Shown in pieces: positions 37,509-46,450 of a DNA stretch of 49,069 nucleotides. A model generated the notes under the pieces. It had not been told where the DNA came from and did not search any database. It saw nothing but the letters and a program-made list of their open reading frames with translations. Within the stretch, counting starts at the first letter, position 1; every line of letters starts with the position of its first letter. This DNA comes from Colwellia psychrerythraea. Its GTDB lineage: Bacteria; Pseudomonadota; Gammaproteobacteria; Enterobacterales; Alteromonadaceae. Location of the stretch: NCBI RefSeq assembly GCF_000764225.1, contig NZ_JQED01000012.1:1-49069 (forward strand). Reading direction: 5' to 3'. The position numbers were made by a program, and so were the translations under genes.

Positions 37509-39839
37509 TTGGATACATTCTTGGAACATAGTCAGCGATATCAACTGGGTTCGTGGGTAATTTGTCCCCAATCCAATACCATAACAAATAAAGCTGACAC
37601 GCACTCTATCGAAAATAAAAGCATGCAAGTGCTGTTGTTTTTAATTCTCCATAGTGGAGAACAAGTCACTAAAGGCCAGATTTTTGAACATGTCTGGAAA
37701 GATAGTTTTGTGGCAGATGACATCTTATCTGTCGCGGTAAGCAAAATACGAAAAGCATTGGGCGATAATGCACGCAGCCCAACGTTTATTAAAACCCTGC
37801 CGGGTGTGGGCTATACATTAATTGCCAAAGTAAAAAAACTAGATAAACCTGAACAGGAACGGAGTAAAAAAATTGACTTCTCTAGTATATATAAGCCAAA
37901 TATCACTATAGGCATCATAACCTTATTGCTAATAGCCACATCTCTGACGATGTATTTCATCAACACGAATGAAGACTCACTTGTTAATCGAATTAATATC
38001 AACTCCATTGCAGTATTGCCTTTTGACGATCTTAGTTCAACGCAGGATAATCAGCATTTTACCGATGGATTGTCCGATGCCATTATTAATCAGCTTTCCC
38101 AAATTAAACAATTAAAAGTGAGCTCTCGCTATTCTTCTTTTACTTTTCGCGGAAAATACAACGCAACAGAAATAGGTCAATCATTGAAGGTAGATGCTTT
38201 ATTGGATGGAAGTGTGCAAACCATGGGGGAACAAGTTCGCATCAATGTCAGAATATTCAGTACAAAAGATGGTCAACAACTTTGGTCTAAAACCTTCGAC
38301 AGTGAAAATGAGGATATATTCACCCTACAAGACAATATAAGTGATGCTATACAAGAAACAATCCAACTGGATTATGTAGCAAAAAATAGCATTGGTAGCC
38401 CAACACAGACTAAAAAAATTAATCCGCAGGCGTACGAATGGTATTTGATGGGACAATATCACTGGCGACAAAGGAACCCAATATCCCTTTCCAAGGCAGT
38501 AACTTATTTTGAACATAGTTTAGCGCTTGAACCTGAATATGCCGATGCTCATATCGGTTTAGCGATTACTTATGGGAATCTTCATCACTATGCAAATTGG
38601 AGTGAAAAAAAGTCATTCGATAAATCATTACCCCATTTAGAGAAAGCCTTGGCTTTAAAGCCGAATTCACCAATAACACTCGCGACTCAAGGTATGCTCT
38701 TGACCCTCAAAGCGGGCTATGAAACAGGTTTTGCTGATGCAGACTCAGCCTTGATTCAACAAGCACATCAGGCTTTCTTAAGTTCACTTGCCTTAGATGA
38801 TAATGCCACTACTCACCGTTGGTATAGCCTATTGCTGGAGAAACTAGGTAATGAATCACAAGTTATTCAGCACATGAATAACGCAATTAAACTTAACCCG
38901 TTGTCAGCGCCTTTAAAGCGATCACTCAGTAAATATCTGCACTCCATAGGAAAACCAGATTCAGCGCAAAGAATGTATCAACGAGCTTTAATTCTAGAAC
39001 CAAATCATTTATCGCATGTAGTTGACTCAACTCATGTTTTTAGAAATACGCGACAATCTATCACTGCTATGGCTGAATGGCACTCGGCAAATGCAGACAT
39101 TTTTACAAATTGCTCTAGTGTTGAGTATTGCGAACAATTGGTGCTAGCTTATTTAAGTATTGGTGCAACGGATGTCGCTAATAATATTTTGGCTAACATG
39201 AGAGCTAGACACGGCCACTTTGTAAATTCTTTGAATTTGATTAAGTTCGGTTCAAAAGGAGAAGAGCAAAGTATATTATCGATTAAAGAACGCTCGGCAT
39301 TAAGGCGGCCCAATAACCGAAGAGTTTTATTCGACTTAGCCGTTGCACAATTTCGTACAGAAAAATTTAAACAGGCAAAAACCAGCTTGTTGCAACTTAA
39401 GCCTGAATGGCACAGCCCCACATCTGTTGAACTAGATGATATCAACGCAGATAGCTATGTGACTCTGGTGTTGTATGCGGTGACGTTATCTAAATTAGGC
39501 GAAAAAGAGATTGCTGATAATTTGTTGCATAGCTTACAAACGTTTCTCAAGCAGAAAACAGTGTTTGATAAAATTCAAGCTGAATTTACCTTAGCCGAAA
39601 TCAATGCGCAGTTAGGTAACGTGCCACAATCATTACTCCATTTGGCGACAGCATTAGAAATGGGCTGGCTTGAAACTTACGATAGAGAATGGTGGTCATT
39701 GCAGAGCAATCATCTTTTACGGCCTTTGCTTGAAGAACCTGAATTCAAATTATTACTGAAACAACACCGAGAAAAACTAAATGAATTGCGAGCGCAAGTT
39801 ATCAGAAAGTTAAGCACAATTTCTAGTTCGATGGAGTAA
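37509..39839 (+). CDS. CadC/ToxR-type membrane regulator with TolB-like and TPR domains
   Basis: A 776-residue one-component regulator. An OmpR-type winged helix is at about 10-105 (GEQVTKGQIFEHVWKDSFVADD, IKTLPGVGYTLIAKV). One transmembrane helix follows (ITIGIITLLLIATSLTMYFI, about 130-155). Outside the membrane lies a TolB/FlgO-like domain (INSIAVLPFDDLSS, FTDGLSDAIINQLSQI, VDALLDGSVQ) and then TPR repeats to the end. Such proteins are common in Alteromonadales, usually beside their targets; the divergent esterase is the obvious candidate. The start is TTG 37509, or TTG 37521, which has GGA seven bases upstream; no ATG is possible. The signal sensed is unknown. Confidence 0.9.
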   Translation: MDTFLEHSQRYQLGSWVICPQSNTITNKADTHSIENKSMQVLLFLILHSGEQVTKGQIFEHVWKDSFVADDILSVAVSKIRKALGDNARSPTFIKTLPGVGYTLIAKVKKLDKPEQERSKKIDFSSIYKPNITIGIITLLLIATSLTMYFINTNEDSLVNRININSIAVLPFDDLSSTQDNQHFTDGLSDAIINQLSQIKQLKVSSRYSSFTFRGKYNATEIGQSLKVDALLDGSVQTMGEQVRINVRIFSTKDGQQLWSKTFDSENEDIFTLQDNISDAIQETIQLDYVAKNSIGSPTQTKKINPQAYEWYLMGQYHWRQRNPISLSKAVTYFEHSLALEPEYADAHIGLAITYGNLHHYANWSEKKSFDKSLPHLEKALALKPNSPITLATQGMLLTLKAGYETGFADADSALIQQAHQAFLSSLALDDNATTHRWYSLLLEKLGNESQVIQHMNNAIKLNPLSAPLKRSLSKYLHSIGKPDSAQRMYQRALILEPNHLSHVVDSTHVFRNTRQSITAMAEWHSANADIFTNCSSVEYCEQLVLAYLSIGATDVANNILANMRARHGHFVNSLNLIKFGSKGEEQSILSIKERSALRRPNNRRVLFDLAVAQFRTEKFKQAKTSLLQLKPEWHSPTSVELDDINADSYVTLVLYAVTLSKLGEKEIADNLLHSLQTFLKQKTVFDKIQAEFTLAEINAQLGNVPQSLLHLATALEMGWLETYDREWWSLQSNHLLRPLLEEPEFKLLLKQHREKLNELRAQVIRKLSTISSSME

Positions 39840-40433
39840 AACCATCTTTCACAGTATTAACTTCCAATAACGATGATTGGCGAGCAGCGTCTGTTTATTA
39901 TAATGCTAAAATGTGATTGAACAAGCGTTCAGTTTAAGCAAGCCGGCTTTAAAATACTTGACGTCCTTATGAATTTTTTGCTGATTTTTTCTGACGGCGA
40001 TAATCAACTTATTAAGTGCATATAACGTTTTTTATGGAGGCTTCTCAGTAATATGACACAGTATAATTAGAAAATATATTGCAAATATTTTGAAGCTAAC
40101 TTCCGCTTAGCGGACTATCGAGACATAATCACTTTTGCCATAAAGCCTGCCTAATATTAATTCGTTTTTATCACAATAAATAGCCCGCTTAGCTGCCTTT
40201 ACAGTCATTTTACTTTAAATTAAAGCGACAACTTTCCCTTTAAAACAACACTAAAGAAGCTAAGAAAGTCGTTCCAACCTCTCAACGTGAAGTCTGAAAA
40301 ATCAAGATTTGAATTATCAAAAGCAGACATTCAATTCACATAATTTTTGTGGTCTAAACCTTTAATAGCTCCATGGTAGTTTGGGGCATATAGCGTCATA
40401 GAAATTAGCGCTAATCGTCCAAGTTATTTATAA
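39840..40433. other. Gene-free stretch after the regulator
   Basis: About 590 bases with no supported gene. I looked for integron attC sites because an intI remnant follows, and found only short palindromes (TCCGC-tta-GCGGA near 40107, TTAGCGCTAA near 40406) without the conserved core sites. Confidence 0.5.
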
Positions 40434-40890
40434 TTATTTTCTATCCATAGGACTCGTTGTACCAGTGGATTGCTGTCTAATTACATGGGTATATATTGGG
40501 GTGGTTCTCAAATAATTATGTCCTAATAGCTCTTGCACTGTTCTAATGTCGGCACCGTTTGACAATATAGTTGTGTAGTAAAGCTAAGACGAAAGGTGTG
40601 TGCGGTTGCATGTTTCCTAATACTTGTTTGGTTAAGCACCTTTCGCAGCGATTTGGTCAAAGCTGTTCAGTAAGGTGATGGCTACACTAGTAGCCGTCAG
40701 TTGGATGTAGGCATCTAACCGTTGAAGGAAAAACATACTGCTATTTAAAGTCAATAATGGCATAAGGATACTCTCGAGCTAACCCTAAAGGGAGGCTTAT
40801 TTCACCTTCAACGAGGTCTTTTTGATGCACTCTTTTTACTTTTTCAATTTATTCTTTTCGCGGCTCGAATAAAGATTCAGGTAACCTTGT
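40434..40890 (-). pseudogene. intI: Decayed integron integrase (intI), C-terminal part
   Basis: Translation of the minus strand gives a broken IntI. It reads LPESLFEPRKE, stop, IEKVKRVHQKDLVEGEISLP, LGLAREYPY...DFK, stop, QYVFPSTVRCLHPTDGY, stop, then SHHLTEQL, stop. After these it continues [15 protein letters not shown], a frame change caused by two extra bases near 40565, and [42 protein letters not shown] and the normal stop at 40434. Box II (usually HTLRHSFATHLL then [13 protein letters not shown] and the Tyr in IYTHV) is recognisable. The segment with LAREYP...QYVFPS and HHL is the insertion found in integron integrases and not in XerC/D. At least four stops and one frameshift show it is dead. 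The N-terminal half is missing. Confidence 0.88.
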
Positions 40891-40903
40891 TTAATTAAAT
40901 TTC

Positions 40904-41086
40904 TTAGAATTTTCGCTCCTGCCCTTCTTCCTGTTTAGGGATGAAAAGTGCTAAAACGACAACAACTGAGATAACGCCACCGACAATATAACCCCAGCGC
41001 TCTAAGCTAACGCCTTCTAGGCCATACGCATGATGGAACAGAAATACTGCCAAGCAAGCTACCGCGATAGCTATAAATATTTTCAT
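40904..41086 (-). CDS. Small two-helix membrane protein
   Basis: A 60-residue protein with two hydrophobic segments (IFIAIAVACLAVFLFHHAYG and GYIVGGVISVVVVLALFIP) and a charged tail (KQEEGQERKF). A good ribosome site (AAGGAAAC) precedes the ATG. Its 3' end touches the intI remnant, so the last codons may have been acquired from former intI sequence. The function is unknown. Confidence 0.65.
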   Translation of the reverse strand: MKIFIAIAVACLAVFLFHHAYGLEGVSLERWGYIVGGVISVVVVLALFIPKQEEGQERKF

Positions 41087-41626
41087 AATGTTTCCTTAAG
41101 TTTTTACTGCTATTTATCGCCACATATTACTAAATTTAGGCTTATTAGCCACCTTTGTTTTTATGAACGAAAGAGCTGATATTTAATTTGAAAAAAATAG
41201 AGTTTATTAAAGCACAAGAGTTTCTCCAAAAACTTACTTTAAAAGTATCCCATAATCTGCTCACTTTCACACCATGGCATGAAATTTTGGTGCGGGGATT
41301 TGAGACCTAACTCCATAGAAAAATACTAGTTCAAATTTCAATCATGCATGAGTGTGAATTTTTTAATTGAAAATCGAAGCTTTAAGCTCAAAATAAACAT
41401 CAAATGATAGAAATTCAACGACAGATATGATCTTGAAGTAGACCTTAACTACAGCGACTCTGAAACTTCCGTTCAGCGTACCAAGTAAACATAAGCTTAC
41501 TTGATGCTTAATCCGTTTATTAACATAGTAAGGACATTATCTTTAAGCTAGTTTGTCGTTTAGAGATGTCTAAAAATCAATCACTATTGTAAGTTTATAT
41601 TCAAAATCGATTGTAATATTGCGCAT
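41087..41626. other. Gene-free stretch
   Basis: About 540 A/T-rich bases between two leftward genes. No gene or clear repeat. The rc segment near 41310 (TCAAATCCCCGCACCA) faintly recalls a tRNA 3' end but does not fold. Confidence 0.5.
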
Positions 41627-41672
41627 AAAAAACTCTCTAGAGCAATGATAGCGTAATGTCGGGGAGTTTCTT
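41627..41672 (-). terminator. Probable terminator of the oxidoreductase gene
   Basis: Read leftward: GAAACTCCCC, a long loop, GAGAGTTTTTT. The stem has a mismatch and the loop is large, so termination is plausible but not certain. It begins two bases past the stop codon. Confidence 0.5.
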
Positions 41673-41674
41673 TG

Positions 41675-43351
41675 TTAAAGATCCAGCTCTAAGGTGTCTT
41701 GAGCAGCTCGGGAAACGCACAGGCACATTAGCTTATTTGCTTTGTCTGTATTAGTTAAGCATTCATCGTTGTGGATGACATTGCCTTTAGTTACCGAAAC
41801 AACACACGTTTTGCATTCACCCGTTTTACAACTGTAAGGCACATTAATACCCTGAGCTAAAACAGCGTCTAAAATAGATTCTTGCGCCGATACCGTAAAC
41901 TGTTTTGCCGAGCGCTTAAGCTTTACCGTAAAGGGCTTTGCCTCTGTATCAATGTTATGTTCAAAACGCTCGAAATGCAGACGGCTACTATCAATGTCAT
42001 GCTGTTGAGCCAGTTCAAGCAATTGCTCAATCATTTTTTGTGGGCCACAAAAATAAAAGTGTGCCTTTATAGGAGCGCTAACTAATAGCTGTTCAACATT
42101 TAGTTTGTTGCCTTCATCGCTGGCGTATAGATGTAATTTATCGCCTAATTGCCTAGTTAGTCGATCACTGAAGGCCATTTCATCGATTGAGCGACCACAA
42201 TAATGCAATGAAAAATCACGCTGCTGACTTGTTAGTGTTAAGGCCATTGCTTTAATAGGGGTAATGCCAATTCCGCCAGCGATCAACACAACAGGAGCTG
42301 TTGACTGCTCAAGGGGAAAGTAATTTTTCGGCTGTGCGCAGTTTAACCTAAGCCCAAGGGTGAAATGCTGATGGATAGTCGAAGAACCACTTTGCACAAT
42401 ATCGCTATTACTTAATTCATTGGCTACTTTCAAATCATTATGATCGTTTAACACAGCAATTTCATAACAATCGGTTCTATTGGGGTTCGAACAAAGTGAA
42501 TAATGTTTATGTGTAAGTTTCCCGTCACCCAATATTACAGGTATCGCCAAGTGTGCTCCTGCCTCAAAAGCAGGTAATGCCTGCCCCTTGGCATGTCTAA
42601 GTTCAATAGCTCTAATACGAGGGGTCAATTGCCTAATTCCACTAATTACTAACGGTAACTCTCCCTCCCCAGAGTTTTGCGGGTAATCAGGTAAGTTTAT
42701 TTTGGCTACTGAACTATTTTTCGATAAATCTTCATTTGTTAAAGAGGCACTCTGCTGCGTATTCAACTGTGCTTTCAGCTCAGCAAGCTCAGTAGTGAGC
42801 GGCGTAATTAATGACTCTATTTCACTTTCACTATACCTCGGCGTGATATGCTGTGGACAGTTCCAATCGAATGCTTCCACTTTAATGATAAAACCTCGCT
42901 CTACTTTAGCGCGATAATCATCATCTTCAAGACTAGCAAGTGTTTGCCAATCCTCTTCAGCCACTTGACTGATCCGTCCCATTAATTTTAAGCGACGTTT
43001 ATTAGGATAATCGACAAAGATCAAAGCAACTCGATCATTATTGCGAAAGTTTCCTACACTGACATACTGACGATTACCTTGATAATCTGCAAAACCTAAT
43101 GTTGAAGCATCAAGCACTTTCAAAAAGCCTTTAGGCCCGCCACGATGTTGCACATAGGGCCAATCCGTTTCACTAACGCTGGCCATATATAAACTATCTC
43201 GCTCGGCAATAAATTCTGCTTCAACGGCAGATAGAAGAAAGTTGTAATCCTCGCCTTGATCCATACTGGCATAACCTGCTCGACTGTTTTGCTCTTGCTG
43301 CATCGCTCTTACTGACTCAGTAAAGGCGAGTTGTGCGTATTTATGTGCCAT
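41675..43351 (-). CDS. Fused PNPOx-like / ferredoxin reductase / [2Fe-2S] ferredoxin protein
   Basis: A 558-residue fusion. Residues about 35-200 form a pyridoxamine-phosphate-oxidase-like split barrel (SLYMASVSETDWPYVQHRGG, FVDYPNKRRLKLMGR). A Gln/Ser-rich linker follows at about 200-225. An FNR-type reductase spans 228-470, with HYSLCSNP for flavin and VVLIAGGIGITPIKAMAL for NAD(P)H. The C-terminal plant-type [2Fe-2S] domain has Cys508, Cys513, Cys516 and Cys543 or Cys545. The last two domains resemble the reductases of Rieske-type oxygenases (phthalate dioxygenase reductase, VanB). It probably passes electrons from NAD(P)H through flavin and FeS to an unknown partner. The start has AGGAG. 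It shares an operon-like arrangement with the AhpD-like gene upstream. Confidence 0.92.
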   Translation of the reverse strand: MAHKYAQLAFTESVRAMQQEQNSRAGYASMDQGEDYNFLLSAVEAEFIAERDSLYMASVSETDWPYVQHRGGPKGFLKVLDASTLGFADYQGNRQYVSVGNFRNNDRVALIFVDYPNKRRLKLMGRISQVAEEDWQTLASLEDDDYRAKVERGFIIKVEAFDWNCPQHITPRYSESEIESLITPLTTELAELKAQLNTQQSASLTNEDLSKNSSVAKINLPDYPQNSGEGELPLVISGIRQLTPRIRAIELRHAKGQALPAFEAGAHLAIPVILGDGKLTHKHYSLCSNPNRTDCYEIAVLNDHNDLKVANELSNSDIVQSGSSTIHQHFTLGLRLNCAQPKNYFPLEQSTAPVVLIAGGIGITPIKAMALTLTSQQRDFSLHYCGRSIDEMAFSDRLTRQLGDKLHLYASDEGNKLNVEQLLVSAPIKAHFYFCGPQKMIEQLLELAQQHDIDSSRLHFERFEHNIDTEAKPFTVKLKRSAKQFTVSAQESILDAVLAQGINVPYSCKTGECKTCVVSVTKGNVIHNDECLTNTDKANKLMCLCVSRAAQDTLELDL

Positions 43352-43414
43352 GGTCTGACTCCTACATGATCAGTAAACTGACGATCTGAATAAATGCTTG
43401 TAAAGTGAAATCGT

Positions 43415-43439
43415 TCAAATGAACTTCCTGTTCATTTGA
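43415..43439. repeat. Perfect 10-bp inverted repeat between the two redox genes
   Basis: TCAAATGAAC and GTTCATTTGA with a five-base centre. It sits in the 114-base gap between the AhpD-like gene and the fusion gene and may be an operator or an mRNA processing hairpin. Confidence 0.6.
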
Positions 43440-43465
43440 TTGGCTATCCATTTGAATTGCTTTAA

Positions 43466-44011
43466 TTAAGATGCTTTTTGCAAGGAAATTTTAGGGAAAT
43501 CGATAGCGACACGACTTGCCTTACCCAGAATATTGGTCATGATATTCATGCCTACATGCGTAATAATTTCTACAATTTCAGCATCTGAATAACCTGCATT
43601 GCGAATTTCAAGTAACTCAGCAGTGGTTACTTCACCGTTATGCTCAGCTAAAGAACGCGCGAACTTTACCGCGATAGCCGCTTGTGCATCTTGACTGCCA
43701 CCAGCTCTGTTTTCAGCCATTTCATCTTCCGTTAAGCCAACGCCTTTACCTATTGCAGTATGCGCCGAAACACAATATTCACAGGCATTTTGTTCAGCCA
43801 ACCCCAGAGCAATTCGCTCTTTCGTTTTAGCAGTTAACTCTCCCTCGTTAGCAATACTGTGTAAACCTAAAAATGCTTTTAAGGCTGTTGGTGAGTTTGC
43901 AAAGACTTTCAAAAAATTTGGCACCATGCCAAGCTGGCTTGTTATCGCGGCGTAAAGCTCTGCTTGTTCTGAAGTTGCTTGCTCTGGGGTAACTAAATTA
44001 ATACGGCTCAT
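43466..44011 (-). CDS. AhpD/carboxymuconolactone decarboxylase family protein
   Basis: A 181-residue protein of the CMD/AhpD-like fold. The redox motif is CEYCVSAHTAIG, the CxxC-x3-H signature of the peroxidase-related (YciW/AhpD) branch, so a role in thiol peroxide reduction is more likely than muconolactone decarboxylation. AAGGAAG precedes the ATG. It is first of two leftward redox genes and diverges from a LysR regulator. Confidence 0.92.
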   Translation of the reverse strand: MSRINLVTPEQATSEQAELYAAITSQLGMVPNFLKVFANSPTALKAFLGLHSIANEGELTAKTKERIALGLAEQNACEYCVSAHTAIGKGVGLTEDEMAENRAGGSQDAQAAIAVKFARSLAEHNGEVTTAELLEIRNAGYSDAEIVEIITHVGMNIMTNILGKASRVAIDFPKISLQKAS

Positions 44012-44165
44012 TGTTCTTCCTTATTCTCATTAAAATTTAAAATACGATCTGACATATCTCGTTCAGTTATTGTCATCTTATCTGATGAATTAATACTGCT
44101 AACCAAGCGATGAAGCTATTGTGAAACAAAACGGTTTAATTAAGAATAAGCATGATTTACAATTA

Positions 44166-44188
44166 ATTATTTCAAATAATGAAATAAT
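44166..44188. promoter_or_regulatory. Candidate LysR operator
   Basis: ATTATTTCA-aataa-TGAAATAAT, a perfect 9-bp inverted repeat containing a T-N11-A core, 17 bases before the LysR start and within the divergent promoter region of the redox genes. Its form and place fit a LysR autoregulatory site. Confidence 0.65.
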
Positions 44189-44205
44189 CTACGGAGTAAT
44201 AGACA

Positions 44206-45105
44206 ATGGATACATTCCACTTGATGAAGGTCTATATTGCCGTAGCTGAAGAGCAAGGGTTCTCAGCTGCCAGTAGGCGCCTCAATATGTCGGCACCGAC
44301 AGTAACCCGAGCAGTGGCGCACTTAGAAGAGACCTTGAAAGTAAAGTTGCTCAATAGAACCACGCGGTATGTCAGAATGACTGAGGCAGGTGCTCGTTAT
44401 TTGGATGATGCAAAAAGAATTTTGCACGATGTAAAAGTTGCCAACGAAGCTGCTTTAGGCATCAACGCTAGTCCGCAAGGAAAAATTAGCGTCACCGCTC
44501 CAGTACTTTTTGGCCAGCAATTTGTCTTGCCAACGATAACCGACTATTTAGTGCGTTATCCACAGACACAAGTGAATGCGGTTTTTTTAGATAGAGTGGT
44601 TAATTTACTCGAAGAAGGTCATGACGTTGGCATTCGTATTGGTGAACTAGTTGATTCAAGTATGCGTGCAAAAAAAGTTGGTAACGTTAGGCTGATACTC
44701 GTTGCCTCTCCCGAATATTTAGCTAAAAATGGTATACCCAAAAGCTGTCAGGAGCTGGAGAAACATACACTCATTGCCGCGAATACCGGTAGCTTAAATC
44801 CAGATTGGCAGTTTCTGGTAAATAAGCAAAACCTCACGGTAAAGATCAACCCTAGATTAACCGTCACGACAAATCAGGGTGCAATTAATGCGGCAAAAAG
44901 TGGCTTAGGGATAACACGAATTATTTCATATCAAGTTGCCAAAGAGCTAAAAAATAATAAACTTAAAATACTATTGGAAAGTTTTGAGCACCCTGCCATC
45001 CCCATTAACATAGTGCACAGAGAGGATAAATTTTCTTCCGCAAAGGTGAGAAGTTTTATCGACTTACTCGCTGAGGATCTGCAAGCTAGTTCCGCTTTAA
45101 ACTAG
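44206..45105 (+). CDS. LysR-family transcriptional regulator
   Basis: A 299-residue regulator. The N-terminal helix-turn-helix is FSAASRRLNMSAPTVTRAVAHLEETL. The substrate-binding domain follows (about 90-290) and is closest to the CrgA/DsdC-like group (GKISVTAPVLFGQQFVLP). The ribosome site is GGAG. It is divergent from the AhpD and fusion-reductase genes, which it probably controls through the palindrome at 44166-44188. The inducer is unknown. Confidence 0.95.
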   Translation: MDTFHLMKVYIAVAEEQGFSAASRRLNMSAPTVTRAVAHLEETLKVKLLNRTTRYVRMTEAGARYLDDAKRILHDVKVANEAALGINASPQGKISVTAPVLFGQQFVLPTITDYLVRYPQTQVNAVFLDRVVNLLEEGHDVGIRIGELVDSSMRAKKVGNVRLILVASPEYLAKNGIPKSCQELEKHTLIAANTGSLNPDWQFLVNKQNLTVKINPRLTVTTNQGAINAAKSGLGITRIISYQVAKELKNNKLKILLESFEHPAIPINIVHREDKFSSAKVRSFIDLLAEDLQASSALN

Positions 45106-45150
45106 ATCTAGGTATAACCTTTAGCGAATATGAATACTAAGCGCTTAGAA

Positions 45151-45182
45151 TGAGCACTCAAGGTGCTCACTTCAGTCTTTTT
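45151..45182 (+). terminator. Probable terminator after the LysR gene
   Basis: TGAGCAC-tcaag-GTGCTCA hairpin, with a T-run nine bases later. A palindrome TAAGCGCTTA lies just before it. Confidence 0.5.
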
Positions 45183-45196
45183 GTCAGCACAAACGC

Positions 45197-46405
45197 TCAA
45201 AAGCTATACCTTAGTTTTTCCATAAAACTTGCCGTTTTACTCCAGACCCAGTAAACACCTTCTTCTAATTCAGCCGTTGACATATTTTTGGGCAGATACA
45301 CAACGTGGCTGCCATCATACTGTGTCCAGTCTTTTGTTAGTATTCTGTTTTCTTTATCAAGTTTTTTGAACGTGTCCGAGCCTGGAAATGGAATCATAAA
45401 ATGCGGTATAACCTTATCCACTTTTATTTCTTTTATAAAATCGATTGTTTCTTGAAAGATAGTTGGCGTATGCTCATCAAAGCCGAATAAAAAATCGCCC
45501 CAAATCTCTATCTCATATTTTCTAATGATTTCCATATAGCTTTTCATTTTATCAGGTTTAACAAAGCCCTTTTTCTGCGCCTTTAACGCTTCAGTTGATG
45601 GTGTTTCTATGCCCAACAATAATGCCTTCACTCCAGCATCTTTTGCTGCTTGCAGCAACTCTTCATCTCTGGCAATTAAGACCGTTGTTTCGCCATAAAA
45701 CTTTAAGCCTAATGGCGCAATTGCTTTAAATAGTTCCAGCGCATAGTCTCGATTATGTGTGAGGTTATCTGAATGTAACTCAACCCACGTTATGCCTAAT
45801 GACTTTAAATGCTTTAACTCTGCAACGATATTATCAATCGGTCGCATTTGAAATTTATTAAAAAATTGATGCACTAAACAAAAGTCACATTTAAAGGGAC
45901 AGCCACGCGTCACCACAACTGACCATGTATAATTGTATGTTTTGGGTGCAATTAGATGAGTCGGATACGGGTTAAGCCTGCTCAAGTCAAAAGGCGATGA
46001 GTTTTGATAGATAGCTTTCAATCTTCCTTGTTGAAAGTCTTCCAACAGCGTTTGCCAATAGTTTTCAACTTCACCTATGATCAACGCGTGACCATGCTCT
46101 GATGCCTCATCTTGGTTGAACATAACATGCAGCCCGCCCAAGATTACCGTTTTACCGTTACGGGTGAATATCTTTGAAATTTCATACGCTCGGTATGCAT
46201 CAGGGGTTGATGCAAATACAACAACGAGATCCGCATCTGAAGAAAAATTGGTTTGCATGCCAATAGTCTCATCAGTCATTTCTACTTGAAATTGCTCTGG
46301 TGTGACTGCAGCTGCTGCAAAAATATTTTGAGGTGGCCCGCCTGTTTCAGCTTTGTACTTTGAATAATCACTGCCTGCTGAGGCTTTGATAAAATATATT
46401 TTCAT
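45197..46405 (-). CDS. B12-binding-type radical SAM enzyme
   Basis: A 402-residue protein. A Rossmann-like B12-binding-type domain is at about 1-140 (DLVVVFASTPDAYRAYEISK, TVILGGLHVMFNQDEA), without the DxHxxG cobalt-ligand motif. A radical SAM domain follows with the cluster motif CPFKCDFC (Cys169, 173, 176), ALLLGIETPSTEALKAQKKG and an HPIG-like MIPFPGSD region. The architecture is that of class B methylases and ring-forming enzymes such as those of hopanoid or bacteriochlorophyll modification. ATG 46405 is chosen because GGAG is eight bases away; ATG 46411 is too close to it. Two small membrane genes lie upstream in the same direction, so the substrate may be a lipid; that is inference. 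Confidence 0.93.
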   Translation of the reverse strand: MKIYFIKASAGSDYSKYKAETGGPPQNIFAAAAVTPEQFQVEMTDETIGMQTNFSSDADLVVVFASTPDAYRAYEISKIFTRNGKTVILGGLHVMFNQDEASEHGHALIIGEVENYWQTLLEDFQQGRLKAIYQNSSPFDLSRLNPYPTHLIAPKTYNYTWSVVVTRGCPFKCDFCLVHQFFNKFQMRPIDNIVAELKHLKSLGITWVELHSDNLTHNRDYALELFKAIAPLGLKFYGETTVLIARDEELLQAAKDAGVKALLLGIETPSTEALKAQKKGFVKPDKMKSYMEIIRKYEIEIWGDFLFGFDEHTPTIFQETIDFIKEIKVDKVIPHFMIPFPGSDTFKKLDKENRILTKDWTQYDGSHVVYLPKNMSTAELEEGVYWVWSKTASFMEKLRYSF

Positions 46406-46450
46406 AATCATGACTCCAATTAACTTGACACTTTATGGATGAAAAACACA

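Noticed and set aside
41275..41330. tRNA-like 3' end on the minus strand (TCAAATCCCCGCACCA)
   Set aside because: The T-arm does not pair and no other tRNA arm can be folded around it.
35375..41626. Possible integron attC sites
   Set aside because: I looked for paired RYYYAAC / GTTRRRY core sites around hairpins near the intI remnant. The palindromes found lack these cores; a covariance search would be decisive.
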